From Flavobacteriales bacterium (GTDB lineage: Bacteria; Bacteroidota; Bacteroidia; Flavobacteriales; Flavobacteriaceae), in NCBI GenBank assembly GCA_017303755.1, contig JAFLBS010000002.1, forward strand, positions 434,001 to 498,000: 64,000 bases of DNA, written 5' to 3'. Shown piece after piece: positions 26,751 through 35,780 of this stretch. Within the stretch, counting starts at the first letter, position 1, and the number at the start of each line of letters is the position of its first letter. Under the pieces are notes generated by a model. The model was not told the DNA's origin. It saw only the letters and a program-made list of their open reading frames with translations, and did no database searches. A program made the translations under genes and the position numbers.

Positions 26751-27053
26751 ATGAACACTACTTTTCACGATATTATCAATTCAAATAAACCAGTATTAAT
26801 CGATTTCTATGCTACTTGGTGTGGACCATGCCAGATGCTTGGACCGATTTTAAAGCAGGTAAAAGACAGCCTTGGTGATCGCGTTTCCATCATCAAAGTT
26901 GATGTAGACAAAAACCAAGAATTGGCAGCCATGCAACAAGTGCGCGGCGTTCCAACGATGATGTTGTTCCAAAACGGTCAGCAATTATGGCGTCAATCGG
27001 GTGTTTTATCCAAAGAAGAAATCATTCAAGTCATTTTAGATAAAAGCAATTAA
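26751..27053 (+). CDS. Thioredoxin family protein
   Basis: This is a 100-residue single-domain thioredoxin with the active site WCGPC (Cys24 and Cys27), the cis-proline motif VRGVPTMMLF and no signal peptide, so it is cytoplasmic. It sits two bases after the DUF2892-like gene, and its stop overlaps the next start. In this operon it probably reduces persulfides or thiosulfate-derived sulfane sulfur produced by the rhodanese domains; that partner role is inferred from context. Confidence 0.93.
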   Translation: MNTTFHDIINSNKPVLIDFYATWCGPCQMLGPILKQVKDSLGDRVSIIKVDVDKNQELAAMQQVRGVPTMMLFQNGQQLWRQSGVLSKEEIIQVILDKSN

Positions 27054-27244
27054 TGTCAAAAAAAGCAATAATACTTACTTCAATTGGAGTAATAGTAGGC
27101 ACAATCGCAGGCTATGCGTATTATTACTACGTAGGTTGTGCTAGTGGAAGTTGTGCAATCACCTCAAAACCAATCAACAGTACTTTGTATGGAAGTCTCA
27201 TGGGAGGATTGTTGTTCAATTTGTTTGTGAAAGAAAAAAAGTAA
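27053..27244 (+). CDS. DUF6132 family small membrane protein
   Basis: This 63-residue protein has two hydrophobic segments around the cysteine pair YVGCASGSCAITSKP and the ending NSTLYGSLMGGLLFN, the pattern of DUF6132. It overlaps the thioredoxin stop by one base. Members are found beside rhodanese and thioredoxin genes. The function is unknown; the two cysteines suggest a role linked to sulfur transfer. Confidence 0.85.
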   Translation: MSKKAIILTSIGVIVGTIAGYAYYYYVGCASGSCAITSKPINSTLYGSLMGGLLFNLFVKEKK

Positions 27245-27288
27245 TGTTAAAATTCAATAGGGAAGTAAACAACCTATCTATTTTTTTA

Positions 27289-27296
27289 TACATTTG
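27289..27296 (+). promoter_or_regulatory. Predicted -7 element of the small cysteine-rich protein gene
   Basis: TACATTTG matches TAnnTTTG, 42 bases before the ATG at 27338. No CRP-like inverted repeat lies at the position seen for the other three promoters. Confidence 0.4.
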
Positions 27297-27337
27297 AAAA
27301 ACAGTAAGTAAAATTAATCACTAAAAAATAAAATAAA

Positions 27338-27553
27338 ATGAAAAAAGTAGTATCGATGTTAGCTGTTGTAGCTTTTTTGTTTACAATGAATGTTAACGCA
27401 CAAGAGCCAAAAAAAGCTAAAAAATCAAAAGCAAAAACTGAGAAAGTAGCAGCAGAAGCATCTACATCAACAGCTCCAGCAGCAGCTTCAGGAAAATCAT
27501 GCTCATCAGGAAAATCATGTTGTGCAGCTAAGAAAGAAGAAGCTAAATCATAA
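27338..27553 (+). CDS. Small secreted Lys/Ala-rich protein with a cysteine-rich tail
   Basis: This 71-residue protein has a signal peptide (1-22, ending VNAQ). A Lys-rich stretch (EPKKAKKSKAKTEK) and an Ala/Ser/Pro linker follow, and the tail carries CSSGKSCCAAKKEE with three cysteines. No known domain. The tail could bind metal or carry sulfur in the periplasm, but nothing in the sequence proves that. It follows the sulfur operon after 93 bases with its own predicted -7 element, and a terminator closes the region. Confidence 0.75.
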   Translation: MKKVVSMLAVVAFLFTMNVNAQEPKKAKKSKAKTEKVAAEASTSTAPAAASGKSCSSGKSCCAAKKEEAKS

Positions 27554-27574
27554 TTTTAAATGATATAGAATACT

Positions 27575-27605
27575 AAAGTGTCTTAGAAATAAGGCACTTT
27601 TTTTT
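27575..27605. terminator. Terminator between converging genes
   Basis: The stem AAAGTGTCTTA/TAAGGCACTTT (one G-T pair) with loop GAAA is followed by a T-run. It lies between the small secreted protein gene (plus) and the adhesin gene (minus). Confidence 0.85.
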
Positions 27606-27609
27606 GTTA

Positions 27610-29514
27610 TTATTGATGAAGTAACTTTTCAATCTGATTTAATCGTTCTTCTAAAGATTGATTTTTTTGTTGTGCCGCGTTCAATTGTTTTTTTAGTTCT
27701 TCAATTTCCACTTGCTGTTCTTGCACTGATTTCACTAAAGGAACCACAAATTCGGCGTAGCGCAATCCGTAAAAATCCTCCTTGTTTTTAGGAGCATCAA
27801 CACCACTAAATTCATAACCGAGTTTGTGTGCTGCAGCTTCCACTTCTTGAGCTATAAAACCCGTTTGAAGTTGACTTTCCTTTATTCTTTCATATTCAGC
27901 AAATCTCAAACTATCGGGCGTTTTTTGCCACAAAGCAATAGCATCCATATCCAAATGATACGTCACAGGTTGTAGTTTTTTGATGAAATCCAAACCCGGA
28001 ACTGACTCGTAATTGATGTCTTTTTTAAAACGTTTGTCCGATACATTCGTCCAGTTCGCAAATCCACCAATACTTGTAACTGTAGAGTTACCTATTCGCG
28101 CTTGACTACTAGCTGAAATGTCAGCTCCTTCACCAATGGCTATAGAATGATTGTAATTCCCCGAAGAATAGGCGTATACACCCACAGCAGTATTAAAAAT
28201 CCCAGCTCCAGAATACAGTGCACCTGAACCAACAGCCGTATTCCATGCGCCAATTCGTTCTCGCATGGCATCGTTTCCAATAGCCGTATTTTGATTATGG
28301 TTGGTAATCTGACTTCCGGCATAATTCCCAATTGCCACATTTTTTTCTCCTGTAGTGCTGCTGTACAACGCTCGATTACCCATGGCAACATTGGAATTAC
28401 CATTGGTATTGTTGAATAATGTTTCATTCCCAACAGCTGTATTTTCGCTTGCGATGTTATTGTACAATGTTGCATTTCCAAAGGCAGTGTTACCGTTTCC
28501 CGATACATTGCTGTACAATGCTCTATTGCCGTGAGCATTGTTTCCAATTCCGACAGTATTTCGATACAAAGCTTGATAACCATTGGCTACATTATACGAA
28601 CCTGTAGTATTGAAGTACATGCTATCATGTCCGCAAGCCGTGTTGTCAAAGCCAGTTGTGTTGTAGGTTAGACTAGCATTTCCAATTGCCACATTTTCAT
28701 ATCCTGTGGTATTGTCTTGCATCGAAATGAAACCAACGCTTACATTATTGCTTCCTGTGGTATTCAAATTTAAAGCACCCGCTCCAATGGCTGTATTGTC
28801 TGATCCTGTTGTACTGAAATTTAACGTAGCGGAACCCATTGCCGTATTGTTATTTCCGGTTGTATTACTTAACAATGTCTGAAATCCATTACCTGTATTA
28901 TTATTGCCAGTGGTATTTTTGCTTACAGAAAATGAACCCGTTGCGGTATTATAATAACCAGTTGTATTGAGGTTTAGCGTACTGTATCCAACAGCTGTAT
29001 TATCAAATCCAGTAGAATTGAAAGCCAAAGAAGTATACCCAATAGCAGTATTGCGAACGCCAGTACTTGTTGATGCTAATGCAAAAACGCCAAATGACGT
29101 AGTGTTGGTGTCCAACAATCCTGCTTGAATGTTATTTCGTTTAAAAATTACATTAGTATCATCGGTGGTGCCAATAAAGTTGACTGTTGAATCGGTTCCC
29201 GTATTTCCAGTCAAACTCCAGCCGTTACTTTTACCAATTCCTTTCCAAACTGAATTGGTGTTGTCCCAATAGTAAAATCCGGGTTCGTTGGTTCCCGAAA
29301 GTGTGGTGAGATAGACCATCATTCCGTCTTGATCTAGGGTCGGATTTACGGCCGGAAAAACATCTACTTTCGGAATCAAAATTCCATCCGTAGCAATCGG
29401 ATTGGCTTGATCACTCGATTGGATTTCCAATTGTGCTTTGGGATTGGACGTGTTGATGCCAACTTGAGCCATTACACTGTTGGTCACAATCAAAAGAAAA
29501 AATACTAATCGCAT
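27610..29514 (-). CDS. YadA-head-like surface protein with S74 chaperone domain, copy 1
   Basis: This 634-residue protein has a signal peptide (ending VMAQ) and an N-terminal segment VGINTSNPKAQLEIQSS typical of Bacteroidota tail-fibre-like proteins. Residues about 140-470 are a long array of 14-residue head repeats (pattern N-T-A-I-G/V-G-x-x-S-L). The S74 intramolecular chaperone domain begins near SDKRFKKDI (about 493), with AQEVE and LRYAEFVVPLVKSVQEQ, and a C-terminal coiled coil (about 600-634) ends the protein. S74 domains drive trimerisation and then cut themselves off at the Ser of the S-D-x-R motif. A trimeric surface fibre or adhesin is inferred. It starts four bases after its paralogue. 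Confidence 0.87.
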   Translation of the reverse strand: MRLVFFLLIVTNSVMAQVGINTSNPKAQLEIQSSDQANPIATDGILIPKVDVFPAVNPTLDQDGMMVYLTTLSGTNEPGFYYWDNTNSVWKGIGKSNGWSLTGNTGTDSTVNFIGTTDDTNVIFKRNNIQAGLLDTNTTSFGVFALASTSTGVRNTAIGYTSLAFNSTGFDNTAVGYSTLNLNTTGYYNTATGSFSVSKNTTGNNNTGNGFQTLLSNTTGNNNTAMGSATLNFSTTGSDNTAIGAGALNLNTTGSNNVSVGFISMQDNTTGYENVAIGNASLTYNTTGFDNTACGHDSMYFNTTGSYNVANGYQALYRNTVGIGNNAHGNRALYSNVSGNGNTAFGNATLYNNIASENTAVGNETLFNNTNGNSNVAMGNRALYSSTTGEKNVAIGNYAGSQITNHNQNTAIGNDAMRERIGAWNTAVGSGALYSGAGIFNTAVGVYAYSSGNYNHSIAIGEGADISASSQARIGNSTVTSIGGFANWTNVSDKRFKKDINYESVPGLDFIKKLQPVTYHLDMDAIALWQKTPDSLRFAEYERIKESQLQTGFIAQEVEAAAHKLGYEFSGVDAPKNKEDFYGLRYAEFVVPLVKSVQEQQVEIEELKKQLNAAQQKNQSLEERLNQIEKLLHQ

Positions 29515-29518
29515 GAGT

Positions 29519-31792
29519 TTATAATTTATTCTGTTCTTCTACCAACTTTAATCGTTCTTCCAAATTCTTTGCTATCTTCTTTAGTAGTTCAATTTCAGTG
29601 TTTTGATTGTTGATGGTAGTTGTTTGTTTTTCAATAATTTCTTGTTGTTCTTGTACTGATTTTACTAACGGCACCACAAATTCGGCATAACGCAAACTGT
29701 ACAAGCCTTGACCATTTTTTGGTGCAACAACACCACTAAAATCATAATTGATACTTTCAGCCGCAGTTTCTACTTCTTGTGCCAAAAATCCCGTCATTTT
29801 GATGGTTTCGATTTCGTATTTTTCTTCCCATTCGCCAGAAGCATCTTCTTTTCCGGGATTAGCAATTTCAAATTGTTTTCGAATGTCTAAATTATAAGTT
29901 ACTGGTTTTAATTTTTTTATAAAACTCAAACCCGGAACATTTTCACTGATGTTTGTTTTGATGCGTTGATCACTGTACGTTCCCCAATTGACTTGTCCGG
30001 CAATATTGGTAACACTCATATTACCGATATTGATATTATTACTGGATGTAGTCGCAAATCCTGCGCTTTGTCCCAAACAACTAACATTGTTGACGTTGCT
30101 TGGCAAGAATCTACCCGCATAACTTCCCATACAGGTATTATATATTCCACTAATTAAATCATAACCCGACCAAATTCCGACTCCAACATTTCCGTCAGAT
30201 TCGCAACTATTCATCGAATTACTCCCAATAGCTACATTAAAATTTCCAATGACATTATCATCCAATGCATTGGGACCAATGGCGACGTTATTTCTACCAC
30301 CTTCCACTTTAAACATCGCTCTTTGTCCAATGCCGATATTATTGGTTTCAATGTTAACTAAATCATTAATACCAGCGTTCCGCATGGCTTCATATCCAAT
30401 CGCTATATTAGCACTCTTGTTTTTATTGGAAAATAAGGCACTTCTTCCTATAGCTACATTTTTATTTGAACCCACACTCAATTCCATGGCACCTGTTCCA
30501 ATAGCAGTATTTTCATAACCAGTAGTGTTACCTTTAAGAGCAAAATATCCTACCGATGTATTGTAATAACCAATTGTGTTAAAATACATAGCATCATAAC
30601 CTAATGCCGAATTGAAATTTCCTGTAGTATTAGAGTACAACGAATCACCACCAATACCCACATTATAGCTCGCTGTGGTGTTGTTGAATAAAGCGCTGTT
30701 TCCTATGGCAGTATTGTTGTTCCCTTCTGTGTTGTAGTAAAGTGATGTTTGCCCCATTGCAATATTATAATCTCCTGTAGTATTATAATATAAAGAACGA
30801 TATCCGATAGCGTTATTGTAATAACCAGAGTCGTTCAAATACAATGCTTCATAACCTACAGCACTATTTTTACTTCCAACTCCATTTTGATACAGTGTTT
30901 GATAACCTATACCTGTATTTTGTTCACCAGCAGTACTAAATTGACTTCTATATCCAATGGCTGTATTTCCACTACCACCACCACTATTACTTCTAAGTGC
31001 TTCATTACCAAGGGCCGTATTTTGAGAAGCTTGATTAAATTTTAAAGCATCATAACCGATGGCAATATTATCACTTCCAAAAGAGTTATTTTGGAGCGCA
31101 CTAGTTCCCAATGCAATATTTCGAGAACCTAGATTACTATTTAAAAGTGAATGATATCCAACAGCAATATTATCATCACCTGTACCATTTAAGTACAATG
31201 CACTCGAACCTACAGCAATGTTATTGTTGCCGGTAGAATTGAAAAAAAGTGAGGCAATACCAAAAGCACAATTGTTACTTCCTGTAGTATTTAATCCGAG
31301 TGCACGAACACCAAATGCAGCATTGTACGTTCCTGTGGTATTGTTGTAGTTCGAATGAAGTCCAAATGAGGTGTTTTCTAAACCGATTCTCCCAGCATTT
31401 AAGCCGAAGCGTCTAAAAATCAAATCGTTGTTATCGCTAGTGCCGATAAAGTTGGTTGTTGGATTAGTTCCAGCATTTCCAGTCAAACTCCAACCTTTAT
31501 TGCTTCCAATTCCTTTCCAAATCGAATTGGTGTTGTCCCAATAATAAAATCCGGGTTCGTCGGTTCCCGAAAGTGTAGTGAGATACACCATCATGCCGTC
31601 TTGATCAACCGTTGGATTTACTGCCGGAAATACATCTATCTTCGGAATCAAAATACCATCCATAGCACTCGGATTGGCTTGATCACTCGATTGGATTTCG
31701 AATTGTGCTTTGGGATTGGTTGTATTGATTCCGACTTGAGAGAAAACCGGAATTACAACTAAACTACATCCAATAACAAACCATTTTTTCAT
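29519..31792 (-). CDS. YadA-head-like surface protein with S74 chaperone domain, copy 2
   Basis: This 757-residue paralogue has a signal peptide (about 1-18). The N-terminal block is nearly identical to copy 1 (VGINTTNPKAQFEIQSSDQA), and the head-repeat array is longer (about 140-600, N-T-A-I-G-x-x-S-L units). The S74 chaperone starts at SDQRIKTNI (about 618), followed by AQEVETAAE and YAEFVVPLVKSVQEQQ, with a coiled-coil end. It is the second gene of a three-gene unit: the zincin-like gene ends one base upstream of its start and copy 1 follows four bases after its stop. A surface trimer is inferred. Confidence 0.87.
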   Translation of the reverse strand: MKKWFVIGCSLVVIPVFSQVGINTTNPKAQFEIQSSDQANPSAMDGILIPKIDVFPAVNPTVDQDGMMVYLTTLSGTDEPGFYYWDNTNSIWKGIGSNKGWSLTGNAGTNPTTNFIGTSDNNDLIFRRFGLNAGRIGLENTSFGLHSNYNNTTGTYNAAFGVRALGLNTTGSNNCAFGIASLFFNSTGNNNIAVGSSALYLNGTGDDNIAVGYHSLLNSNLGSRNIALGTSALQNNSFGSDNIAIGYDALKFNQASQNTALGNEALRSNSGGGSGNTAIGYRSQFSTAGEQNTGIGYQTLYQNGVGSKNSAVGYEALYLNDSGYYNNAIGYRSLYYNTTGDYNIAMGQTSLYYNTEGNNNTAIGNSALFNNTTASYNVGIGGDSLYSNTTGNFNSALGYDAMYFNTIGYYNTSVGYFALKGNTTGYENTAIGTGAMELSVGSNKNVAIGRSALFSNKNKSANIAIGYEAMRNAGINDLVNIETNNIGIGQRAMFKVEGGRNNVAIGPNALDDNVIGNFNVAIGSNSMNSCESDGNVGVGIWSGYDLISGIYNTCMGSYAGRFLPSNVNNVSCLGQSAGFATTSSNNINIGNMSVTNIAGQVNWGTYSDQRIKTNISENVPGLSFIKKLKPVTYNLDIRKQFEIANPGKEDASGEWEEKYEIETIKMTGFLAQEVETAAESINYDFSGVVAPKNGQGLYSLRYAEFVVPLVKSVQEQQEIIEKQTTTINNQNTEIELLKKIAKNLEERLKLVEEQNKL

Positions 31793-31793
31793 A

Positions 31794-32489
31794 TTACTTT
31801 TTGGTTTTAATTAAATTATCAACGAATGCATCAAAGTCGGGTAGGTCTTTAGTTTCATAAATTTCGATGAACTGTTTGAATTGTAAATAACCATATACAT
31901 ACGGATTTTGAGAAGCTTCTTCATAATTTTTACCGAAAAACGCTTCAATGGTTGAACCTTCCGGAACCGGATTGGGCAATTGGGCAAACATCTTTTTGGC
32001 TGCTTCATAGCACTGCTGTAACTCGGCACCACGATGGTGTTTTTTCCACCATAAAATCGCAATGGTATTGGCTAAGTATTCACTTTGATACGAACCTTCG
32101 ATTTGTCCGTATAGCGTAAATTCTAGCGCATGACCCAATTCGTGTGGTAAATAAAATCCGTTGAAAAACAAACCGAAAATTCGTTTTCCCTCGGCTTCAC
32201 TACCGCCCAGTTCGTAGAAAAACTGTTTTTGTTCGGGAATCACTTGTTCCCATAGCGGAATATTCGCAGCATCTTTATAAAAGAAAATCAAATAAGGTGT
32301 AGTGTTGAGTACCGTTTTAATGTCGAACTTTAGTTTCGGACTGATTTTTTTAATGTCTTTGGTGAATGATACAGTAATGTTATTCGCATCTTTTACCAAC
32401 GCAATCGAATCGGTATACGTGGTAAACCATTGTTTTTGAGAAAATGAGAATTGGGTAATGAACAAAAATAAAAGGAAAGTTTTTTTCAT
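31794..32489 (-). CDS. Secreted zincin-like protein with an HELGH motif
   Basis: This 231-residue protein has a signal peptide (1-18, ending SFSQ). LPHELGHALEF carries the zinc metallopeptidase motif HExxH (His116, Glu117, His120), and a downstream SEYLAN (Glu137) fits as a third ligand of a gluzincin. The rest shows no known domain. It may be a periplasmic or surface peptidase, or a zincin-fold protein without peptidase activity. It is the first gene of the unit with the two adhesin-like genes, so processing of those proteins is conceivable but not shown. Confidence 0.72.
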   Translation of the reverse strand: MKKTFLLFLFITQFSFSQKQWFTTYTDSIALVKDANNITVSFTKDIKKISPKLKFDIKTVLNTTPYLIFFYKDAANIPLWEQVIPEQKQFFYELGGSEAEGKRIFGLFFNGFYLPHELGHALEFTLYGQIEGSYQSEYLANTIAILWWKKHHRGAELQQCYEAAKKMFAQLPNPVPEGSTIEAFFGKNYEEASQNPYVYGYLQFKQFIEIYETKDLPDFDAFVDNLIKTKK

Positions 32490-32532
32490 GGTATGATGGT
32501 TTTTGTAATCAATGAAGTTGCTTTTTTACTCG

Positions 32533-32564
32533 AAAAACACCCACACCTTAACGATGTGGATGTT
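32533..32564 (-). terminator. Terminator after the DUF4215 gene
   Basis: On the minus strand AACATCCACATC-GTTAA-GGTGTGGGTGTT forms a stem with two mismatches, followed by T-rich sequence. It lies 23 bases after the stop of the minus-strand gene ending at 32587. Confidence 0.6.
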
Positions 32565-32586
32565 GGAAAAAACTACTTATTAACTA

Positions 32587-34938
32587 CTATTGTTTTATGA
32601 ATTTTAAGGTTTTTGATAATGAACCATTTTCAATTTTAATCATGTATAAGCCTTTTGAGAGTGCATCTAATTGATGAATTGTAAATCTAGAATCGCTTTC
32701 CATTTGTACAGAAGAATTGAAATACACTTCTTTGCCTACTAAATCGTAAATGGAAACCTGAAGATTCTCATTTGTTGGAATATTGAATTGAATCGTTATT
32801 TGATTGTTTACCGGATTGGGCCAAAGTGTAATTGGGGTTTCTTGTGTTTCAAAAGTGCTGTTTTCTAGCGTATTGTTAATCAGTCGCGTGTAAAAACCTG
32901 AGTTATTACTTTCTCCAACGAGCATAATTTTTCCATCATTCTGTAAAGCAATATCATGAATGATGTCATCTCCAGTGCTTAGATCATAAAATCCGTGTGT
33001 GGTTCCGTTTTTGAAGCTAAAGTTAGTATCGATGTTTCCTACCGAATCATAGCGTTGCAAGTACAATCCTTTGTGTGTTGTTTCGGTTGAAAATCCACCC
33101 AAATAAAGCATTTCTGTTGAAGTAGCGGTAATTTTATAGGCACTTCCATCAACATTTAAAAATGATGTTGCAGTTGTGTGCGTTAAATCTCTCATAATCA
33201 ACCAATCGTTGCCTTGAGATGTTAATCCGTGAAAAGCGGGAATTGATTTGCCATTCCATAAACCAGAACTGCTTCCTGTTCCGCACAAATAAATGTTATC
33301 CGATTCAGCAATGTAAAGCGAATACACTTCAGAAATTGAATTCAAAGTAAATGAACCATCTTGCGTATTCACTTCATAATTGAATAATTTTGAGCCATTA
33401 TTTCCAAAAGTAGCATCCAGAGTTCCGTTTGTATTTAATCGAAGAACTATTCCAACCGAACCCGGAGCAATTCGATGACCTGCTACAATGATTTTTCCGG
33501 ATGATTGCACGCCAATTGCTCTCGCTTGGCAATCGCTTCCAAAAGGCAATTTGATGTAACCAACCGAATTGAACGTTGTATCAAATGAATAATCGGTATT
33601 TAATCGTATGATGATCATTCGACCTTGTGACAAAACACAGCGTCCGGCCAAAAGCAGTTTGCCATCAGCCTGAGTTGTGGCGGCAAAAATGTCAAAATCG
33701 TTTTCTCCAATATCAGATGGAACAATTTGCTTATTTAAAACACTCGGATTAGTGATGCTTCGTAAAACAACTCCTTTTGGATTGCTTCCTTCACCTAAAA
33801 GATTTCCAACAAAATTGTTTCCCGCAATCGGTAAGGGGAAGTTTTTATTCAAATTAGTAGTAGCTGGGCTATTGATGTACGTTTGATTTGAAACAGCTCC
33901 CATATCGTTAATGGCTGCAGTTCCACCATACGAGTACAATTGAGAAGAAAATTGATGATTGGTTACAATCCAAGCTTCGTTGGTTGCAGGATTCAGTTGA
34001 ATACTTCTGTTGGCTGTTTTTAGAGCTCCATCTGCATTGGTAATGTACTGTATTCCATAACTCGGTTCAACGTAAAAAGTACCTTCTGGAGTAAGCATGC
34101 AGTTGTTGCAACCCGGTCCGCCATCACATTCTTCACCTTCTTCAATAATCCCGTTTCCGCAAGTAGGCGAGAGTGTACAATCCGATTCACAACCATCATT
34201 GTCATTTGTATTACTATCGTCACAAGCTTCAACTCCGTTTTGAATGTAGCCATCTCCACAGGTTGCCAAAATACAACTGTTTAAACAATTATCATTGTTA
34301 GAATCATTGGCATCATCGCATTGTTCTCCTTCTTCTACAATTCCGTTTCCGCAAGTAGGCGAGAGTGTACAATCCGATTCACAACCATCATTGTCATTTG
34401 TATTACTATCGTCACAAGCTTCAACTCCGTTTTGGATGAATCCATCTCCACAAGTTGCCAAAATGCAAGTGTTTAAACAAGCGTCATTGTTAGAATCATT
34501 GGCGTCATCGCATTGTTCTCCATTTTCGATGATTCCGTTTCCGCAAATGAATTGTCCGTTACGAGCTGCAACAGCGGTACCATTATCAAATTCTATTTTT
34601 AAGAAAGAAGCTATTTTATCCAAAGAGCGATAGCCTTTTAGTTGTGATGTAAGTTGAGAATCATCAGGATTTTTTAATAAAAAAGGAACCGATTTTACGG
34701 CGTATTTCTGGGCTAGAAATTTACCTTCTGGAGTAGTTGTATTAATGAAGCTGACCAAGTATTTTTCTGAAACTGTATGTTGAAAAGTACTATTTCCGTT
34801 CCAATCTCTCTGTAATACTTGACAGTAAGTGCAATCGGGTCTAAAGAAAAAAAATAAAGTCTCTTTTTGAGTAGATGTTTGTGCATAATGGGGTGCAAAA
34901 AATCCCAAACACAAAAAGGTAAGTAGTAGTTGTTTCAT
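32587..34938 (-). CDS. Thioredoxin-like, DUF4215-repeat T9SS surface protein
   Basis: This 783-residue secreted protein has a signal peptide (1-19). A thioredoxin-like domain (about 25-125) with PDCTYCQ (Cys36, Cys39) and the cis-Pro-like KSVPFLL follows. Five Cys-rich DUF4215 units (about 130-285, pattern C-G-N-G-I-x-E-x-G-E-Q-C-D-D-x-N) come next, then delta-60/FlgD-like beta-propeller repeats (about 430-680, e.g. IIVAGHR...GTLDATFG), and a type A T9SS sorting domain (last 75 residues, LWPNPVNN). The middle has many disulfide-capable cysteines. It is probably a surface-anchored binding protein. The N-terminal redox-type domain in a surface protein is unusual. It is a single gene with a terminator. 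Confidence 0.85.
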   Translation of the reverse strand: MKQLLLTFLCLGFFAPHYAQTSTQKETLFFFFRPDCTYCQVLQRDWNGNSTFQHTVSEKYLVSFINTTTPEGKFLAQKYAVKSVPFLLKNPDDSQLTSQLKGYRSLDKIASFLKIEFDNGTAVAARNGQFICGNGIIENGEQCDDANDSNNDACLNTCILATCGDGFIQNGVEACDDSNTNDNDGCESDCTLSPTCGNGIVEEGEQCDDANDSNNDNCLNSCILATCGDGYIQNGVEACDDSNTNDNDGCESDCTLSPTCGNGIIEEGEECDGGPGCNNCMLTPEGTFYVEPSYGIQYITNADGALKTANRSIQLNPATNEAWIVTNHQFSSQLYSYGGTAAINDMGAVSNQTYINSPATTNLNKNFPLPIAGNNFVGNLLGEGSNPKGVVLRSITNPSVLNKQIVPSDIGENDFDIFAATTQADGKLLLAGRCVLSQGRMIIIRLNTDYSFDTTFNSVGYIKLPFGSDCQARAIGVQSSGKIIVAGHRIAPGSVGIVLRLNTNGTLDATFGNNGSKLFNYEVNTQDGSFTLNSISEVYSLYIAESDNIYLCGTGSSSGLWNGKSIPAFHGLTSQGNDWLIMRDLTHTTATSFLNVDGSAYKITATSTEMLYLGGFSTETTHKGLYLQRYDSVGNIDTNFSFKNGTTHGFYDLSTGDDIIHDIALQNDGKIMLVGESNNSGFYTRLINNTLENSTFETQETPITLWPNPVNNQITIQFNIPTNENLQVSIYDLVGKEVYFNSSVQMESDSRFTIHQLDALSKGLYMIKIENGSLSKTLKFIKQ

Positions 34939-35039
34939 GGTGTAACGTTTAGATTTACACCAAAGATGTGATTAAGAACTTTAGAATTTATGCACCAATT
35001 AGTGAACTGCGGATTTTAGAAAGTGTGCGGCAAAACCCA

Positions 35040-35780
35040 TTATATTTTTTTAAACAAATTTAGAAATTCTTGCTTTCTATTTCTGCTTAGAGCAATGTTA
35101 TTTCCGTCTTGCATAATCAATTCACCGCCTTCACCACGAATGTATTGTTTGATGAATTTTAAGTTGACAATGTGCGATTTATGAGTTCTGAAAAACAATG
35201 CGTTGTCATTAAGTACTTCTTCAAAAGTAGCCATGGTTTTACTGGCCAAATGTTTGGTTTTGTCGCTCATTACAATGTAGGTATAGCAACTGCTGGCTTC
35301 CAAATACATAATGTCGTCAATCTTTACAAAAAGCAAGCCTTGTTGGGTTGATAAAGCAATAGTATCTTGCATTTTGCCATTTGTAAACACATGTAGATTC
35401 TGAATTTGGTCTTTGCTAATGGACAGTTCTTTGTTTTCGTATTTGGTCAATGCTTCTTTAATGTCATTGATGTCAATCGGTTTCAACAAATAATCCAAAG
35501 CATTCAACCGAAGTGCCTTCAATGCATATTGATCGTATGCAGTGGTAAAAATTACTTTGAAAGGTAGTTTATCAAATTGATTAATGACGTCAAATCCGCT
35601 CATTTCGGGCATTTCGATATCCAAAAAAACGATGTCAGGTTGGTGTTCTTCAATTAGGCTTTTGGCTTCTGTACTGTTTTGTGTTTTGGCTACAACTGTA
35701 ATAGCATCCAATTGTGCAATCAGATGTTCTAAAGTGACAATACAGTGTTTTTCGTCGTCAATAATAATTGCTTTTATCAT
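35040..35780 (-). CDS. LytTR-type response regulator
   Basis: This 246-residue regulator has a receiver domain (1-120) with the phosphoryl site Asp54 in DIVFLDIEMPEMSG, the acidic pair Asp8/Asp9 and Lys102 in LLKPID. A LytTR DNA-binding domain follows (about 145-246), with the family phrase FFRTHKSHIVNLKFIKQY. Its start overlaps the stop of the kinase gene by four bases (ATGA), so the two are translated together and form a pair. No target is visible; the DUF4215 gene lies downstream on the same strand. Confidence 0.93.
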   Translation of the reverse strand: MIKAIIIDDEKHCIVTLEHLIAQLDAITVVAKTQNSTEAKSLIEEHQPDIVFLDIEMPEMSGFDVINQFDKLPFKVIFTTAYDQYALKALRLNALDYLLKPIDINDIKEALTKYENKELSISKDQIQNLHVFTNGKMQDTIALSTQQGLLFVKIDDIMYLEASSCYTYIVMSDKTKHLASKTMATFEEVLNDNALFFRTHKSHIVNLKFIKQYIRGEGGELIMQDGNNIALSRNRKQEFLNLFKKI

